Below are positions 54,302 to 62,264 of a DNA stretch of 62,264 nucleotides, one piece after another. A model generated the notes under the pieces. That model worked only from the letters and a program-made list of their open reading frames with translations, had not been told where the DNA came from and did no database searches. Position numbers and translations under genes: made by a program. Location: positions 1 to 62,264 of the forward strand of contig CAYSSJ010000015.1 in the NCBI GenBank assembly GCA_964433675.1. Reading direction: 5' to 3'. The stretch comes from CAYSSJ01 sp964433675. GTDB taxonomy: Bacteria; Cloacimonadota; Cloacimonadia; Cloacimonadales; TCS61. Numbering within the stretch: the stretch's first letter is position 1; every line of letters begins with the position of its first letter.

Positions 54302-55648
54302 ATGAAGAAAAAAATCTATGTGCTAGACACTAATGTATTAATACATAATCCGCAATCCCTCTTTTCCTTTGGTGAAAACCATGTTGTAGTTCCGATCGTA
54401 ATTATCGAAGAAGTAGATAACTTCAAGAAAGGTTTGGATGAGAAAGGCAGAAATGCAAGACAGATCGGTAGGTATTTGGATCAACTGCGCTCTAGTGGTA
54501 GCCTGCAGAAAGGAGTAAAGACCGATAACAACGGTATTATCCAAGTAGTATTGAGTCATAAAATATCCGAAACTTCCAAAGATGTACTCATAACCGATAC
54601 AAACGATAATCTCTTTATTGGAACGGCATTATATATTCAGGAAAAAAATAGGGATTCGGAAGTTATCGTAGTATCCAAAGATGCCAATGTTCGCATAAAA
54701 GCCGATGCAGTCGGACTGATAGCAGAAAATTATGATGTAGATAAAGTAAAATTCGAAGAACTGTATCAGGGCTATATGACGATCGAGGTAGAAAAGAAAT
54801 TATTGGAAAAGTTCGAAAAAGATGAATATCTGGAAAATGATTTCGGTGAGTTCTACCCCAACCAATATATAAAATTTATCGACAAAGATAATCAGGAGTT
54901 TGTATTGGGACGTTACTCATCTAAAAACAAAGCAATCTATCCTTTGAACAATTACAAAGGTGAAGAGTTATTTGGGATCAAATCACGTAATCCTGAGCAA
55001 ACGATGGCATTCGACCTTCTCTTAGACCCATCTATCAAATTAGTGAGTTTGGTCGGGAAAGCAGGTACGGGCAAGACATTGTTGGCTCTCGCTGCCGGAT
55101 TGTATCAAGTGGTCGATAAATCCATCTATACCAGATTGGTCGTCTCCAGACCGATATTTCCTCTCGGCAAAGATCTCGGTTATCTACCCGGTTCCAAAGC
55201 TGAGAAGTTCAATCCGTGGATGCAGCCGATCTATGATAATATGGAAATCTTGCTCACTCATAGAAACGAACAAAAAGATTCCAACGAGGGGAAGATTTTC
55301 GGTAAAAAGAACACTCAATTGGAGGATTATCTGAGTTTCGGGTTTATCGAACTCGAACCGCTTACTTATATCCGCGGTAGAAGTCTGCCTGATCAATTTA
55401 TTATTATCGATGAAGCTCAAAACCTCACTCCGCATGAGATGAAAACGATAATTACCAGAGCTGGTGAAGATACCAAGCTCGTCCTCACAGGAGATGCATA
55501 TCAGATAGATATCCCCTATCTAGATTCGGAAAGTAACGGTTTGAGTGTAGCTGTCGATAAGCTGAAAAATGAAGAGCTAGTCGGTCATGTCACTTTAGAA
55601 AAGGGTGAACGTTCGGAATTGGCTGATCTGGCTGCCAAATTCTTTTAA
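54302..55648 (+). CDS. PhoH-family ATPase with N-terminal PIN domain (PhoH2)
   Basis: The 448-residue protein has an N-terminal PIN ribonuclease domain (YVLDTNVLIHNPQ, with Asp8, and conserved Glu and Asp in VIIEEVDNFKKG and DTNDNLFIG) and a C-terminal PhoH P-loop ATPase with GKAGTGKT (about 252-259), the Walker B IIDEAQNLTPHE and GDAYQIDIPYLDS. PIN-PhoH fusions act as RNA helicases/ribonucleases. The AAGGAG at 54291 precedes ATG 54302. It is divergent from nusB and followed by alr with only two bases between. Confidence 0.92.
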   Translation: MKKKIYVLDTNVLIHNPQSLFSFGENHVVVPIVIIEEVDNFKKGLDEKGRNARQIGRYLDQLRSSGSLQKGVKTDNNGIIQVVLSHKISETSKDVLITDTNDNLFIGTALYIQEKNRDSEVIVVSKDANVRIKADAVGLIAENYDVDKVKFEELYQGYMTIEVEKKLLEKFEKDEYLENDFGEFYPNQYIKFIDKDNQEFVLGRYSSKNKAIYPLNNYKGEELFGIKSRNPEQTMAFDLLLDPSIKLVSLVGKAGTGKTLLALAAGLYQVVDKSIYTRLVVSRPIFPLGKDLGYLPGSKAEKFNPWMQPIYDNMEILLTHRNEQKDSNEGKIFGKKNTQLEDYLSFGFIELEPLTYIRGRSLPDQFIIIDEAQNLTPHEMKTIITRAGEDTKLVLTGDAYQIDIPYLDSESNGLSVAVDKLKNEELVGHVTLEKGERSELADLAAKFF

Positions 55649-55650
55649 CT

Positions 55651-57528
55651 ATGAAAAAAGACAGAAGCTGGACTGAGATCAATCTTTCGAATTTTGAGTT
55701 CAATCTGAATGAGCTCAAAAAATTCACCACGAGTGATCAAACGATCATGCAGATAGTAAAGGCAGATGCTTATGGGCATGGCGCATATGAGATATCTAGG
55801 CGTGCTATCAAATGTGGAGCCCAAATGCTGGGTGTGGCAAATGCAGAAGAAGGTGCGCTGCTTCGTTATCAGGGAATCGAAATACCGATACTGATCCTTT
55901 CACCGTCGTTCGAACATGAGATAGAGGTTATAATCGAAAATGACCTTATCCCCACCATCTCTACGTTGAACTTTGCCAGAAGATTGAATAGAACAGCCGT
56001 AGCAGATAACAAAACCATCTCTGTACATGTCGAGATAGATACGGGCATGGGAAGAAGTGGTTTTAAACTTAGTGATGCTGAGAAAGCAATTCAAGAAATT
56101 CTATCTTTGTCCAATGTTTCAATCCAAGGAGTTTTTTCTCATTACGCAGCCAGCGAGAATGAACCACAATACACTGCTAAACAGAATGAGCTTTTTTGTG
56201 AACTTGTAAAAAAACTCGATTTTGAACCGGAGATTATCCATATTGCCAATAGCAGCGGTGTGATTACTTTCCGAGATTCCTTTTGCAATATGGTTAGATT
56301 AGGTTTGTTATCTTACGGAGTCTATTCTGATGATAGTCTCAAAGCAAAAATCGAGCTGAAACCGGTGATGCAATTCAAAACTATGATCAGCCAGATAAAA
56401 ATAGCTGAACCGGGAGAGTATATAGGGTATAATTGCACATTCAAAGTTAAGAAAAAAATGCGTTATGCCATCTTACCTGTCGGTTATGCAGACGGATATG
56501 ATTATCTGCTATCTAATCGTGGCGAAGTATTGCTGCACGGTAATCTCTGCCCCCTTGTCGGGAAAGTGAGCATGGATATGATAACGATTGATATCTCTGA
56601 AGTAACTCCTGCCGAAATAGGCGATGAAGTTGTCTTGTTAGGAGATAAGCTGCGTGCAGAATACCTGACCTCTAAGTATAATGGTCTGAGTTATGAACTG
56701 CTTTCTCAGATAGGAAGGAGAGCCAAAAGATATTATCGAGACGATGGTGATATTGTGGCTACTTCCCCACTCTTGCGCCGAGAATTCGTTTCTTCAGATT
56801 TTTCGGATAAGAAACTGAACCGGATTATAGAAGCAGCTATAGAACAGAGAATGCAGAGCAAAGAGATAGCCAACTTGATCTATAGCGATGTATTAGAGCG
56901 TTTGTTTGCCATGAAAGACCATAGCCTATCTTATCGGCATAATTTTGAACATGTGATAAAATTTGAAGAAGATACCGAAATCGGGAATTTTTATAGAGCT
57001 ACTACTACACTCTCTTTCGAAAAGAGACTTCAGCATGAGTATTTTATCGTTGCTTGCGCAAAAAACGAGAAGAAATTGGAAAAATATTTTTTACGCCGCG
57101 ATGTAGAATACCGTTGGCTTTTGGACAATAATTTCGACCTCGATACCAAATACTTTTCCGTTTCCTCAGTCAGGATCAATAATCTCAAACTCACTCATAG
57201 TGCAGAGATCAAGGATGGTTGTATAGAGATTAGATGTTCTCATCCCGAATTGGGAAAAATGGTGGGTAGAAAAGTTCAATTCTCTATTGAGACAAAGACA
57301 TATTATCCCCAATCTACTCATCAGCTATCTATTTTCATCACGGATATTACTCAATCGGTCAATATCAGATTTGAGTATGATGATCTTTTTGAAAAAGTCG
57401 AAGCAATCCCGCTTTTTGCCGGTAAGAGTAAGTTCCCAAATATTGAATACCATGAAAAAAGTGTAAATGTAGAATCAGACAGAGATGAATGGATATTTCC
57501 AAGTTCCGGGGTAGTATTTGTATTCTAA
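55651..57528 (+). CDS. alr: Alanine racemase with 255-residue C-terminal extension
   Basis: Residues 1 to about 367 are a complete alanine racemase: the PLP lysine Lys37 in VKADAYGHG, EIDTGMGRSGF, HIANSSGVI, the second-base tyrosine (Tyr260 in IGYNCTF) and GKVSMDMITIDIS. It makes D-alanine for the cell wall. A further 255 residues follow without a stop. They start with a helical, basic part (LNRIIEAAIEQRMQSKEIANLIYSDVL) and then a strand-rich region (ATTTLSFEKRL, FEYDDLFEKVEAIP) ending FPSSGVVFVF. No known domain is recognised in this extension. Family members normally end near residue 370-390. It lies two bases after phoH. Confidence 0.9.
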   Translation: MKKDRSWTEINLSNFEFNLNELKKFTTSDQTIMQIVKADAYGHGAYEISRRAIKCGAQMLGVANAEEGALLRYQGIEIPILILSPSFEHEIEVIIENDLIPTISTLNFARRLNRTAVADNKTISVHVEIDTGMGRSGFKLSDAEKAIQEILSLSNVSIQGVFSHYAASENEPQYTAKQNELFCELVKKLDFEPEIIHIANSSGVITFRDSFCNMVRLGLLSYGVYSDDSLKAKIELKPVMQFKTMISQIKIAEPGEYIGYNCTFKVKKKMRYAILPVGYADGYDYLLSNRGEVLLHGNLCPLVGKVSMDMITIDISEVTPAEIGDEVVLLGDKLRAEYLTSKYNGLSYELLSQIGRRAKRYYRDDGDIVATSPLLRREFVSSDFSDKKLNRIIEAAIEQRMQSKEIANLIYSDVLERLFAMKDHSLSYRHNFEHVIKFEEDTEIGNFYRATTTLSFEKRLQHEYFIVACAKNEKKLEKYFLRRDVEYRWLLDNNFDLDTKYFSVSSVRINNLKLTHSAEIKDGCIEIRCSHPELGKMVGRKVQFSIETKTYYPQSTHQLSIFITDITQSVNIRFEYDDLFEKVEAIPLFAGKSKFPNIEYHEKSVNVESDRDEWIFPSSGVVFVF

Positions 57529-57624
57529 GTTTAAGTATTATCTCATCACAAATAGGATAAAAATATTGACTGTTTTTGGTAAAATCAAATATTGTTCTTA
57601 TATCAATCTTAAATACGGAGGGTT

Positions 57625-58854
57625 ATGATGAAGCGAAAATTATTTTTTTCGGGTTTGTTTTTGTTAATATTGATCTTGGCTTGTTCGGATACTACCGAAG
57701 TTCAAGATGAAATCAGTATCGCACCACAGAATCTTGTTTTTGAGAGACCGGCAGATTCTGATACACTAGTGATCGATGCTACAACCAGCTGGACAGTCAA
57801 TATCGGTGAACCATGGATATCTGTCGAACCTGAAGCGGGTAGCGGCGATGCAACTGTGATTATCAGTGTTGAAACTAACGACACAAACTCTGTACGTGAA
57901 ACAACTATCACCTTTACCGCTGGAGAAGCTGATGTTCATCTTGATATTTCACAATACTTTGACTTTGCAGGTGGTAGCGGAACAGAAAGTGAGCCATTCG
58001 AAATAGCAACACCTATTCATCTAAAAAACATACAGTTATATTTAGATGCACATTTTGTTCAAATTGCTGATCTTGATCTTAAAGTTTTCCCTTGGGTTAC
58101 TTCACCGGGCTGGATACCGATCGGTTTTCAGTTTCCTTTTTCCGGAAGCTACGACGGTAATGGTTACCTGATAACCAATATGATGATAGATCGACCAGAC
58201 GATGAACATATTGGATTGTTTGGACATATAGATCAAGCTTTGTTGCAGAACATTAGATTGGTACATGCAGATGTAAAAGGAGAGCAGTTTGTGGGTGGCT
58301 TAGTCGGCAAAGCGGAGGATAGCTTGATCGAACATTGTTTTGTAACCGGCAGTATTAATGGTGAAGCTCAGGTTGGTGGAATAGCTGGGATATCTTTCAA
58401 CACACAGATCTTATCTTCATATACTAAAGCCGATGTAGGCGGAATATCTCAAACAGGCGGTGTTGTTGGTAGAAATTCGGAAGGCAGCATAATCAAAGAT
58501 GTTTTTGTTACCGGTTTGATCGGTGGGAATATGCAAACAGGTGGCATTTGTGGAGAAAACTATCAGAGTGAAGTTAAAAATAGTTTTGCTACCGGTTGGG
58601 TAGCAGGTTATGTCGAAACAGGTGGATTGATCGGATACAATAATGCAGGTGCCGTCACAAAAAGCTATTGGAACACAGAAACTACTAACCAGCAGTTCTC
58701 ATCTGGCGGCGGTGTAGGTAAAACTACAGAAGATATGACTTATCCTTATGCCGGAGATGCTTACGAAAACTGGGATTTCAATAACATCTGGCAGGAGGAT
58801 AGTGAATATCAAATGAATCAAGGCTACCCATATCTTAGATTCTTTTCCAGATAA
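57625..58854 (+). CDS. Lipoprotein with BACON-like domain and GLUG repeats
   Basis: The 409-residue protein has a lipoprotein signal with lipobox LILAC (cysteine about residue 20). A BACON-like domain follows (TSWTVNIGEPWISVEPEAGSGDATVIISVE), then a right-handed beta-helix-like region of GLUG repeats with the signatures GYLITNMMI, IGLFGHI, GGLVGKA, GGIAGIS, GGVVGRN, GGICGEN and GGLIGYN, each about 35 residues apart. GLUG/BACON proteins are often surface adhesins or glycan-binding. It ends without a sorting tail, so it is held by its lipid. It starts after 96 bases from alr with GGAGGG at its own site. Confidence 0.88.
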   Translation: MMKRKLFFSGLFLLILILACSDTTEVQDEISIAPQNLVFERPADSDTLVIDATTSWTVNIGEPWISVEPEAGSGDATVIISVETNDTNSVRETTITFTAGEADVHLDISQYFDFAGGSGTESEPFEIATPIHLKNIQLYLDAHFVQIADLDLKVFPWVTSPGWIPIGFQFPFSGSYDGNGYLITNMMIDRPDDEHIGLFGHIDQALLQNIRLVHADVKGEQFVGGLVGKAEDSLIEHCFVTGSINGEAQVGGIAGISFNTQILSSYTKADVGGISQTGGVVGRNSEGSIIKDVFVTGLIGGNMQTGGICGENYQSEVKNSFATGWVAGYVETGGLIGYNNAGAVTKSYWNTETTNQQFSSGGGVGKTTEDMTYPYAGDAYENWDFNNIWQEDSEYQMNQGYPYLRFFSR

Positions 58855-58877
58855 TGCAATATTAATAAAAAAAGATT

Positions 58878-58907
58878 AGGGGGCGCATCAAATAAGTTTC
58901 GCCCCCT
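58878..58907. terminator. Bidirectional intrinsic terminator
   Basis: AGGGGGCG (58878-58885) pairs with CGCCCCCT (58900-58907). On the minus strand the following bases are AATCTTTTTTTATT, so the tail suits the minus-strand remnant at 58908; for the plus-strand lipoprotein gene it ends in CTAATATT. It was probably first the terminator of the decayed gene. Confidence 0.85.
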
Positions 58908-59000
58908 CTAATATTCATTTAGAATTATCAGACGAGAAAATTCCGCATAAGATCCTGTTTTAAAACGATAGAAATAAACACCACCGGAAACTTTTACTGC
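58908..59000 (-). pseudogene. Remnant of a sorting-tail gene
   Basis: Read on the minus strand from 59000 the frame gives VSGGVYFYRFKTGSYAEF and then SRLIILNEY before a TAG at 58908. This is the last 30 residues of the sorting tail, whose intact form reads (S/A)GVYxYRL..(R/K)KM(I/L)LLK in five other genes here. The canonical KM is lost and an in-frame stop lies four codons upstream of the aligned part. No start or upstream domain remains between 59001 and 59102. The terminator just after it is intact. It is a genuine decay product, not an active gene. Confidence 0.8.
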
Positions 59001-59102
59001 AGTATGTTAAAACCATATATCATAATATTCTATAACTTATTACTTCACAAATTACTTTAATAATTATAGAAATTAGTTAATGGAAATTTTACAGTAAATC
59101 AT

Positions 59103-60350
59103 TTATCTATTTATCGAAGAAGCATATCCAGCGACATAACCGGTCGTGAAAGCGATTTGCAGATTAAACCCGCCGGTATAAGCATCGACATCAATGATCT
59201 CGCCGGCGAAATAAAGCCCTTTACATATTTTTGATTGCATGGTTTGAGGTTCTATTTCGGAAGTTAAAACTCCCCCTTTTGTAACTATCGCTTCCTCTAT
59301 GGGACGAAATCGGCTCAAAGTCATCTTCATATTTTTCATAGCAAAGCCAATCCGTTTTCTTTCCGCTCTACTGATTTGATGTACTGGCTTTTGGAGTGGG
59401 ATATCAGCAAGTTCGGCAATTGTAGCTACCAATGCATTAGGAAGTACTTGTTTCATAGTTTTTCCCAAATGCTTCCTCATGTTCTCATCGAAAGCTCTTA
59501 GCAATCTCTTATCCAAGGTCTGTTCATCCATTGCCGGTTTCAGATCGAGTCTCAGAGTTTGTCCATCAACTTCTTCTATATGAGCACTGGCAGAGAGAGC
59601 TATCGGACCGGAAATGCCATAGTTTGTGATCAGCAGCTCACCAAACTCTTCAAAAATAAGTCGGTTTTGTTTATCATATAATGAGAGAGTAACATTTTTC
59701 AGTGATAGATTGGATATTTCTCGAAACCATTTTTCTTTTATCTCCAAAGGAACAAGGGAAGGCGATAATGGTTTAATCTTGTGACCCAAGTTGTTGGCAA
59801 ATTTATAGCCATCTCCGGTAGAACCGGTAGCCGGATAAGATATCCCACCGGTTGCGATGATCAATTTTGATGAGGTAAAATTACCTCCCTCTGCCAAACT
59901 GATATGAAAAACACCGTTATCTTTCCGGATATTCCGAACAGAACAGGAAGTATATAGTTTTACCTGTTTGATCAATTCACGATTCAGAGCAGCTGCGATA
60001 TCTGTGGCTCTATCGGACTCTGGGAAAACCCGCTGACCACGCTCAGTTTTCAAAGGTACATGGCAGGATTGAATAAAATCGATCAAATCTGCAGGACCGA
60101 ACCGATAATACGCATTCAGTAAGAATTTAGCATTAGATTTAATGTTTTGCAGGTGTGTTTCTATATCAGAATCATTGGTAATATTACACCTTCCTTTACC
60201 TGTTATACGCAATTTCCTACCCACCTTGGGATTTTTTTCGAGTAATGCCACATCTGCTCCATTTCGAGCAGCAGTTATGGCTGCCATCATGCCGGCCGGA
60301 CCGCCACCAATTACGGTTATCTCGTGATCGTTTTTTTCTATAGTTTTCAT
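59103..60350 (-). CDS. BaiN/HI0933-family flavoprotein
   Basis: The 415-residue protein has an N-terminal FAD-binding GGGPAGMMAAITAARNG (about 15-31), KVGRKLRITGKGRCNITND (the HI0933/YhiN signature), a middle ATGGISYPATGSTGDG, and the end GLYFAGEIIDVDAYTGGFNLQIAFTTGYVAG. Members of this family are NAD(P)/FAD-dependent oxidoreductases whose substrates are mostly unknown; a few reduce bile-acid-like rings. Length is normal. It lies about 58 bases after the next minus-strand gene and about 100 after the remnant. Confidence 0.92.
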   Translation of the reverse strand: MKTIEKNDHEITVIGGGPAGMMAAITAARNGADVALLEKNPKVGRKLRITGKGRCNITNDSDIETHLQNIKSNAKFLLNAYYRFGPADLIDFIQSCHVPLKTERGQRVFPESDRATDIAAALNRELIKQVKLYTSCSVRNIRKDNGVFHISLAEGGNFTSSKLIIATGGISYPATGSTGDGYKFANNLGHKIKPLSPSLVPLEIKEKWFREISNLSLKNVTLSLYDKQNRLIFEEFGELLITNYGISGPIALSASAHIEEVDGQTLRLDLKPAMDEQTLDKRLLRAFDENMRKHLGKTMKQVLPNALVATIAELADIPLQKPVHQISRAERKRIGFAMKNMKMTLSRFRPIEEAIVTKGGVLTSEIEPQTMQSKICKGLYFAGEIIDVDAYTGGFNLQIAFTTGYVAGYASSINR

Positions 60351-60408
60351 ACTAAAACCATTTTTACTACATAGATTTATATGACAATGATATTATCCGG
60401 AAAACTCT

Positions 60409-60969
60409 CTACTCAAATTTGATTATCATGTTCTTTTCCGGTTGGAAGTCTATTCTATGATAATGAAATATGTGCTTACCCTGTTTTGTTTGGAGGCTAT
60501 CGGGTAGATATGAAATTGAATCTATCTTGATATTCTGGGGAATGCTAAGCTGATAATTAACTTCTTCTAATGATTTGCCCCAATTTTGGGTGGAAGTGAG
60601 AATATATTCGGCTTGCTTACCTTTCAAATTTTGGGTATAAGCAAGGTGAAATCGTCCTTTTTGATAGGGCTTGAGGTGAATAGAGAAAAAGAAACCGTTT
60701 GGTTGTACTTTTACCAGACAATCAGAAGAATCAGCAAGAGCTATTGCCTTGGTTTCTATAGCTTCTCCATATAGTGAATCTACTGGAATCGGATAAAACA
60801 ATACTCGATTTATCTCTCGCGATGAATTATTGCGAAAATAGTAAACTCCATCTACTTTGAAAGTAGCGGAGCCTAATTCAAACTCGATATCTTCACGAAA
60901 GAAATCAAGTCCGGTAGCAGAGACAGCTATCGTCAATAAGGTAATGATCAGCAGGCTTATCCTACGCAA
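60409..60969 (-). CDS. Secreted protein of unknown function
   Basis: The 186-residue protein has a signal peptide (MRRISLLIITLLTIAVSATG) and a strand-rich mature part (FELGSATFKVDGVYYFRNNSSREINRVLFYPIPVDSLYG and GRFHLAYTQNLKGKQAEYILTSTQNWG). This pattern recalls periplasmic beta-sandwich proteins such as DUF4424, but the match is weak. There is no lipobox, TM or sorting tail. It is seven bases after the 60977 gene, so they are likely co-transcribed. Confidence 0.7.
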   Translation of the reverse strand: MRRISLLIITLLTIAVSATGLDFFREDIEFELGSATFKVDGVYYFRNNSSREINRVLFYPIPVDSLYGEAIETKAIALADSSDCLVKVQPNGFFFSIHLKPYQKGRFHLAYTQNLKGKQAEYILTSTQNWGKSLEEVNYQLSIPQNIKIDSISYLPDSLQTKQGKHIFHYHRIDFQPEKNMIIKFE

Positions 60970-60976
60970 TAAACAC

Positions 60977-62047
60977 CTACTTCAGGACGATGATCTTATC
61001 GGATGCCACTTTTTCTCCGTCTACTACCAAAGTGTAGAAATATACGCCGGAATTGACAAGCTTACCATTGGTATCTCTGCCATCCCAATGCACATTAAAC
61101 TGAGTTTTACCGCTGGCAGCCTGAGTGTGTAGATTAGCTACTTTCTGTCCTTTAGAGTTATAGATGACAATATTCGCATCGGCGAGTTCCACGTTGGCAA
61201 GAGAAAAGGCAATGGTATGATGCTCAGATTCAGATAAGTAATAGGGATTGGGATAATTGGAGATTTTAGTGATGGGAATATCGGTCGGTTCGGCTGATGA
61301 GAGATCGGTATGGAATTCATAGAAAGTGGTAGAATCGGGCTCGACAGTCAAATCAATGCTATCCAATTGATTGTCGTCAACAAATACTTTAACATTATAG
61401 TTCATCCCATACATCTCGCTGTTCTCAAAATATCCATTCTCATCAGTATAAAACTCTGCCATAAAGCTCGATGGAGTATATTTGATCTCTGCATTTGATA
61501 CTCCATTACCATTGGCATCGTAGACATAACCGGCAAGAGTTCCTTCGGTCTGAATGGTGAATGGATCGTAGCCGATGCTCGGTTCATTATCTTTTGCCAG
61601 ATAAAAAATCCCGCTTCCCATATGATCATAATACACTATTCTACTCAAGGACTGGTTCTCATAAGGCGGATTGACATGGGAATATGAAATATCCCCAAAA
61701 TAAACTTCATCTACATACTCAAATTCATCACCTTCTATGTTGATGATGATGAAATCTCCGTTTTTATCGATAGGAAGAGGTCCTTGCAAATCAGCTTCTG
61801 TAATCACAGAAGTTTCTTCTGTCGAGAATTGTACTCCGGAATTAAAATAGACCGTATCAGCTGAAGATGCTATCCAGATGCATTCGTAGCTAGTTTCGGA
61901 AGCATTGTGATAATCATAAAGCTCGATCATCCAATCTTCATCTTCAAAATAAACCTCACTGATGAAGGCGGGAAAGATAGGATTAGCTAGCAAACTAACA
62001 GCAAAAATAACAAAAATCAACCAAAAAACTAATAACCGGGTATTCAT
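60977..62047 (-). CDS. Secreted lamin-tail-like protein with sorting tail
   Basis: The 356-residue protein has a signal peptide (RLLVFWLIFVIFAVSLLANP) and, right after it, a domain with FISEVYFEDEDWMIELYDYH and SLSRIVYYD, which resembles a lamin-tail domain. A regulatory-like beta domain (GYVYDANGNGVSNAEIKYTPSSF) follows, then the sorting tail with a variant NYPNPYYLSESEHHTIAFSL, IYNSKGQKVANL, HWDGRDTNGKLVNSGVYFYTL and KIIVLK. The motif shows a Y for F change and an insertion, so the tail is diverged. It is the leading gene of the minus-strand group down to 59103. Confidence 0.85.
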   Translation of the reverse strand: MNTRLLVFWLIFVIFAVSLLANPIFPAFISEVYFEDEDWMIELYDYHNASETSYECIWIASSADTVYFNSGVQFSTEETSVITEADLQGPLPIDKNGDFIIINIEGDEFEYVDEVYFGDISYSHVNPPYENQSLSRIVYYDHMGSGIFYLAKDNEPSIGYDPFTIQTEGTLAGYVYDANGNGVSNAEIKYTPSSFMAEFYTDENGYFENSEMYGMNYNVKVFVDDNQLDSIDLTVEPDSTTFYEFHTDLSSAEPTDIPITKISNYPNPYYLSESEHHTIAFSLANVELADANIVIYNSKGQKVANLHTQAASGKTQFNVHWDGRDTNGKLVNSGVYFYTLVVDGEKVASDKIIVLK

Positions 62048-62074
62048 AATTTCCTCCTCAAATTTGAATTAAGT

Positions 62075-62104
62075 AAACTATTGATATTTAAATTAGAATG
62101 TCAA
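62075..62104 (-). promoter_or_regulatory. Possible promoter of the 60977 gene
   Basis: Minus-strand TTGACA (62104-62099), an 18-base spacer and TAGTTT (62080-62075) lie about 28 bases before the start codon at 62047, which has a GAGGAGG site. The -35 is a consensus hit; the -10 matches three of six. It is suggestive only. Confidence 0.35.
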
Positions 62105-62264
62105 GTAGAAAATTTGGGTTCAGGTCATTTTTTTTAAAAATCCTCTTTTTTTGTATTTTCCGAACCTTATTTTTCATAGATGAAACTAAGCTTAGCAAAG
62201 CATATATCCAAAAAGGAGGCATCCACCCGGAATTTATTTAATCATCATTTATAAGTTATTGAAT

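Noticed and set aside
62213..62219. AAGGAGG on the plus strand at the right edge
   Set aside because: No ATG, GTG or TTG follows at a fitting distance before the window ends.

Overview
The window looks like a piece of chromosome from an uncultured, Gram-negative, AT-rich bacterium of the FCB group, most likely a member of Candidatus Cloacimonadota (WWE1). The evidence is: (i) five secreted proteins, plus one decayed remnant, share a C-terminal domain with a NYPNPFNP-type motif, a WxGxD-type motif and a final (K/R)KM(I/L)LLK-like end, which is the FlgD-like/T9SS-type sorting tail common in that group; (ii) waaA (Kdo transferase) and Lol-like genes imply an outer membrane; (iii) an RpoN-type NtrYX-like pair is present. 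The phylum assignment is inference from protein style, not from a marker tree.

Layout, left to right. 1-7356 (+): end of a beta-propeller protein with a sorting tail, a secreted protein of unknown function, then an envelope operon: NlpE-like protein preceded by a 21-codon coupled leader ORF, a LolD-like ATPase, two FtsX/LolE-like permeases, a LolA-like protein and a probable beta-barrel. 7405-17986 (-): clpX, clpP, tig, a tRNA-Leu(UAG), a TPR protein, sppA, an NtrX-like regulator, its NtrY-like kinase, a DUF4390-like protein, and a PDZ protein. 18185-23565 (-): a DUF4438 protein and two large sorting-tail proteins. Between these two lies a 690-base stretch with a good promoter and a small ORF interrupted by an 11-base homopolymer.

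23912-41330 (+) is one long, tightly packed run: nadE, a Cys-rich/TPR protein, metG, a type I restriction system (HsdR, and HsdM fused to HsdS), radC, a small ferredoxin, miaB, yicC, a small membrane protein, rnr, waaA, the radical SAM enzyme of the AmmeMemoRadiSam group, and a membrane-anchored NusG-domain-II protein. Many junctions are ATGA or TAATG overlaps.

41394-54145 (-): a sorting-tail protein, a methyltransferase, a phosphohexomutase, rdgB, a DUF1232 protein, valS, a NUDIX hydrolase, a PQQ-like propeller membrane protein, a degenerate PP2C-like protein, a SPASM-like radical SAM protein, a GT2 glycosyltransferase and nusB. 54302-58854 (+): phoH, an alanine racemase with a 255-residue unexplained C-terminal extension, and a BACON/GLUG lipoprotein. 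58908-62047 (-): a decayed sorting-tail remnant that still has its terminator, a BaiN/HI0933-type flavoprotein, a small secreted protein and another sorting-tail protein.

Most of the window is housekeeping. The accessory parts are the restriction system, the sorting-tail genes with their recombination scars, the homopolymer small ORF, and the unusual fusion and coupling events listed in the findings. No CRISPR array, transposase, integrase or rRNA was seen.
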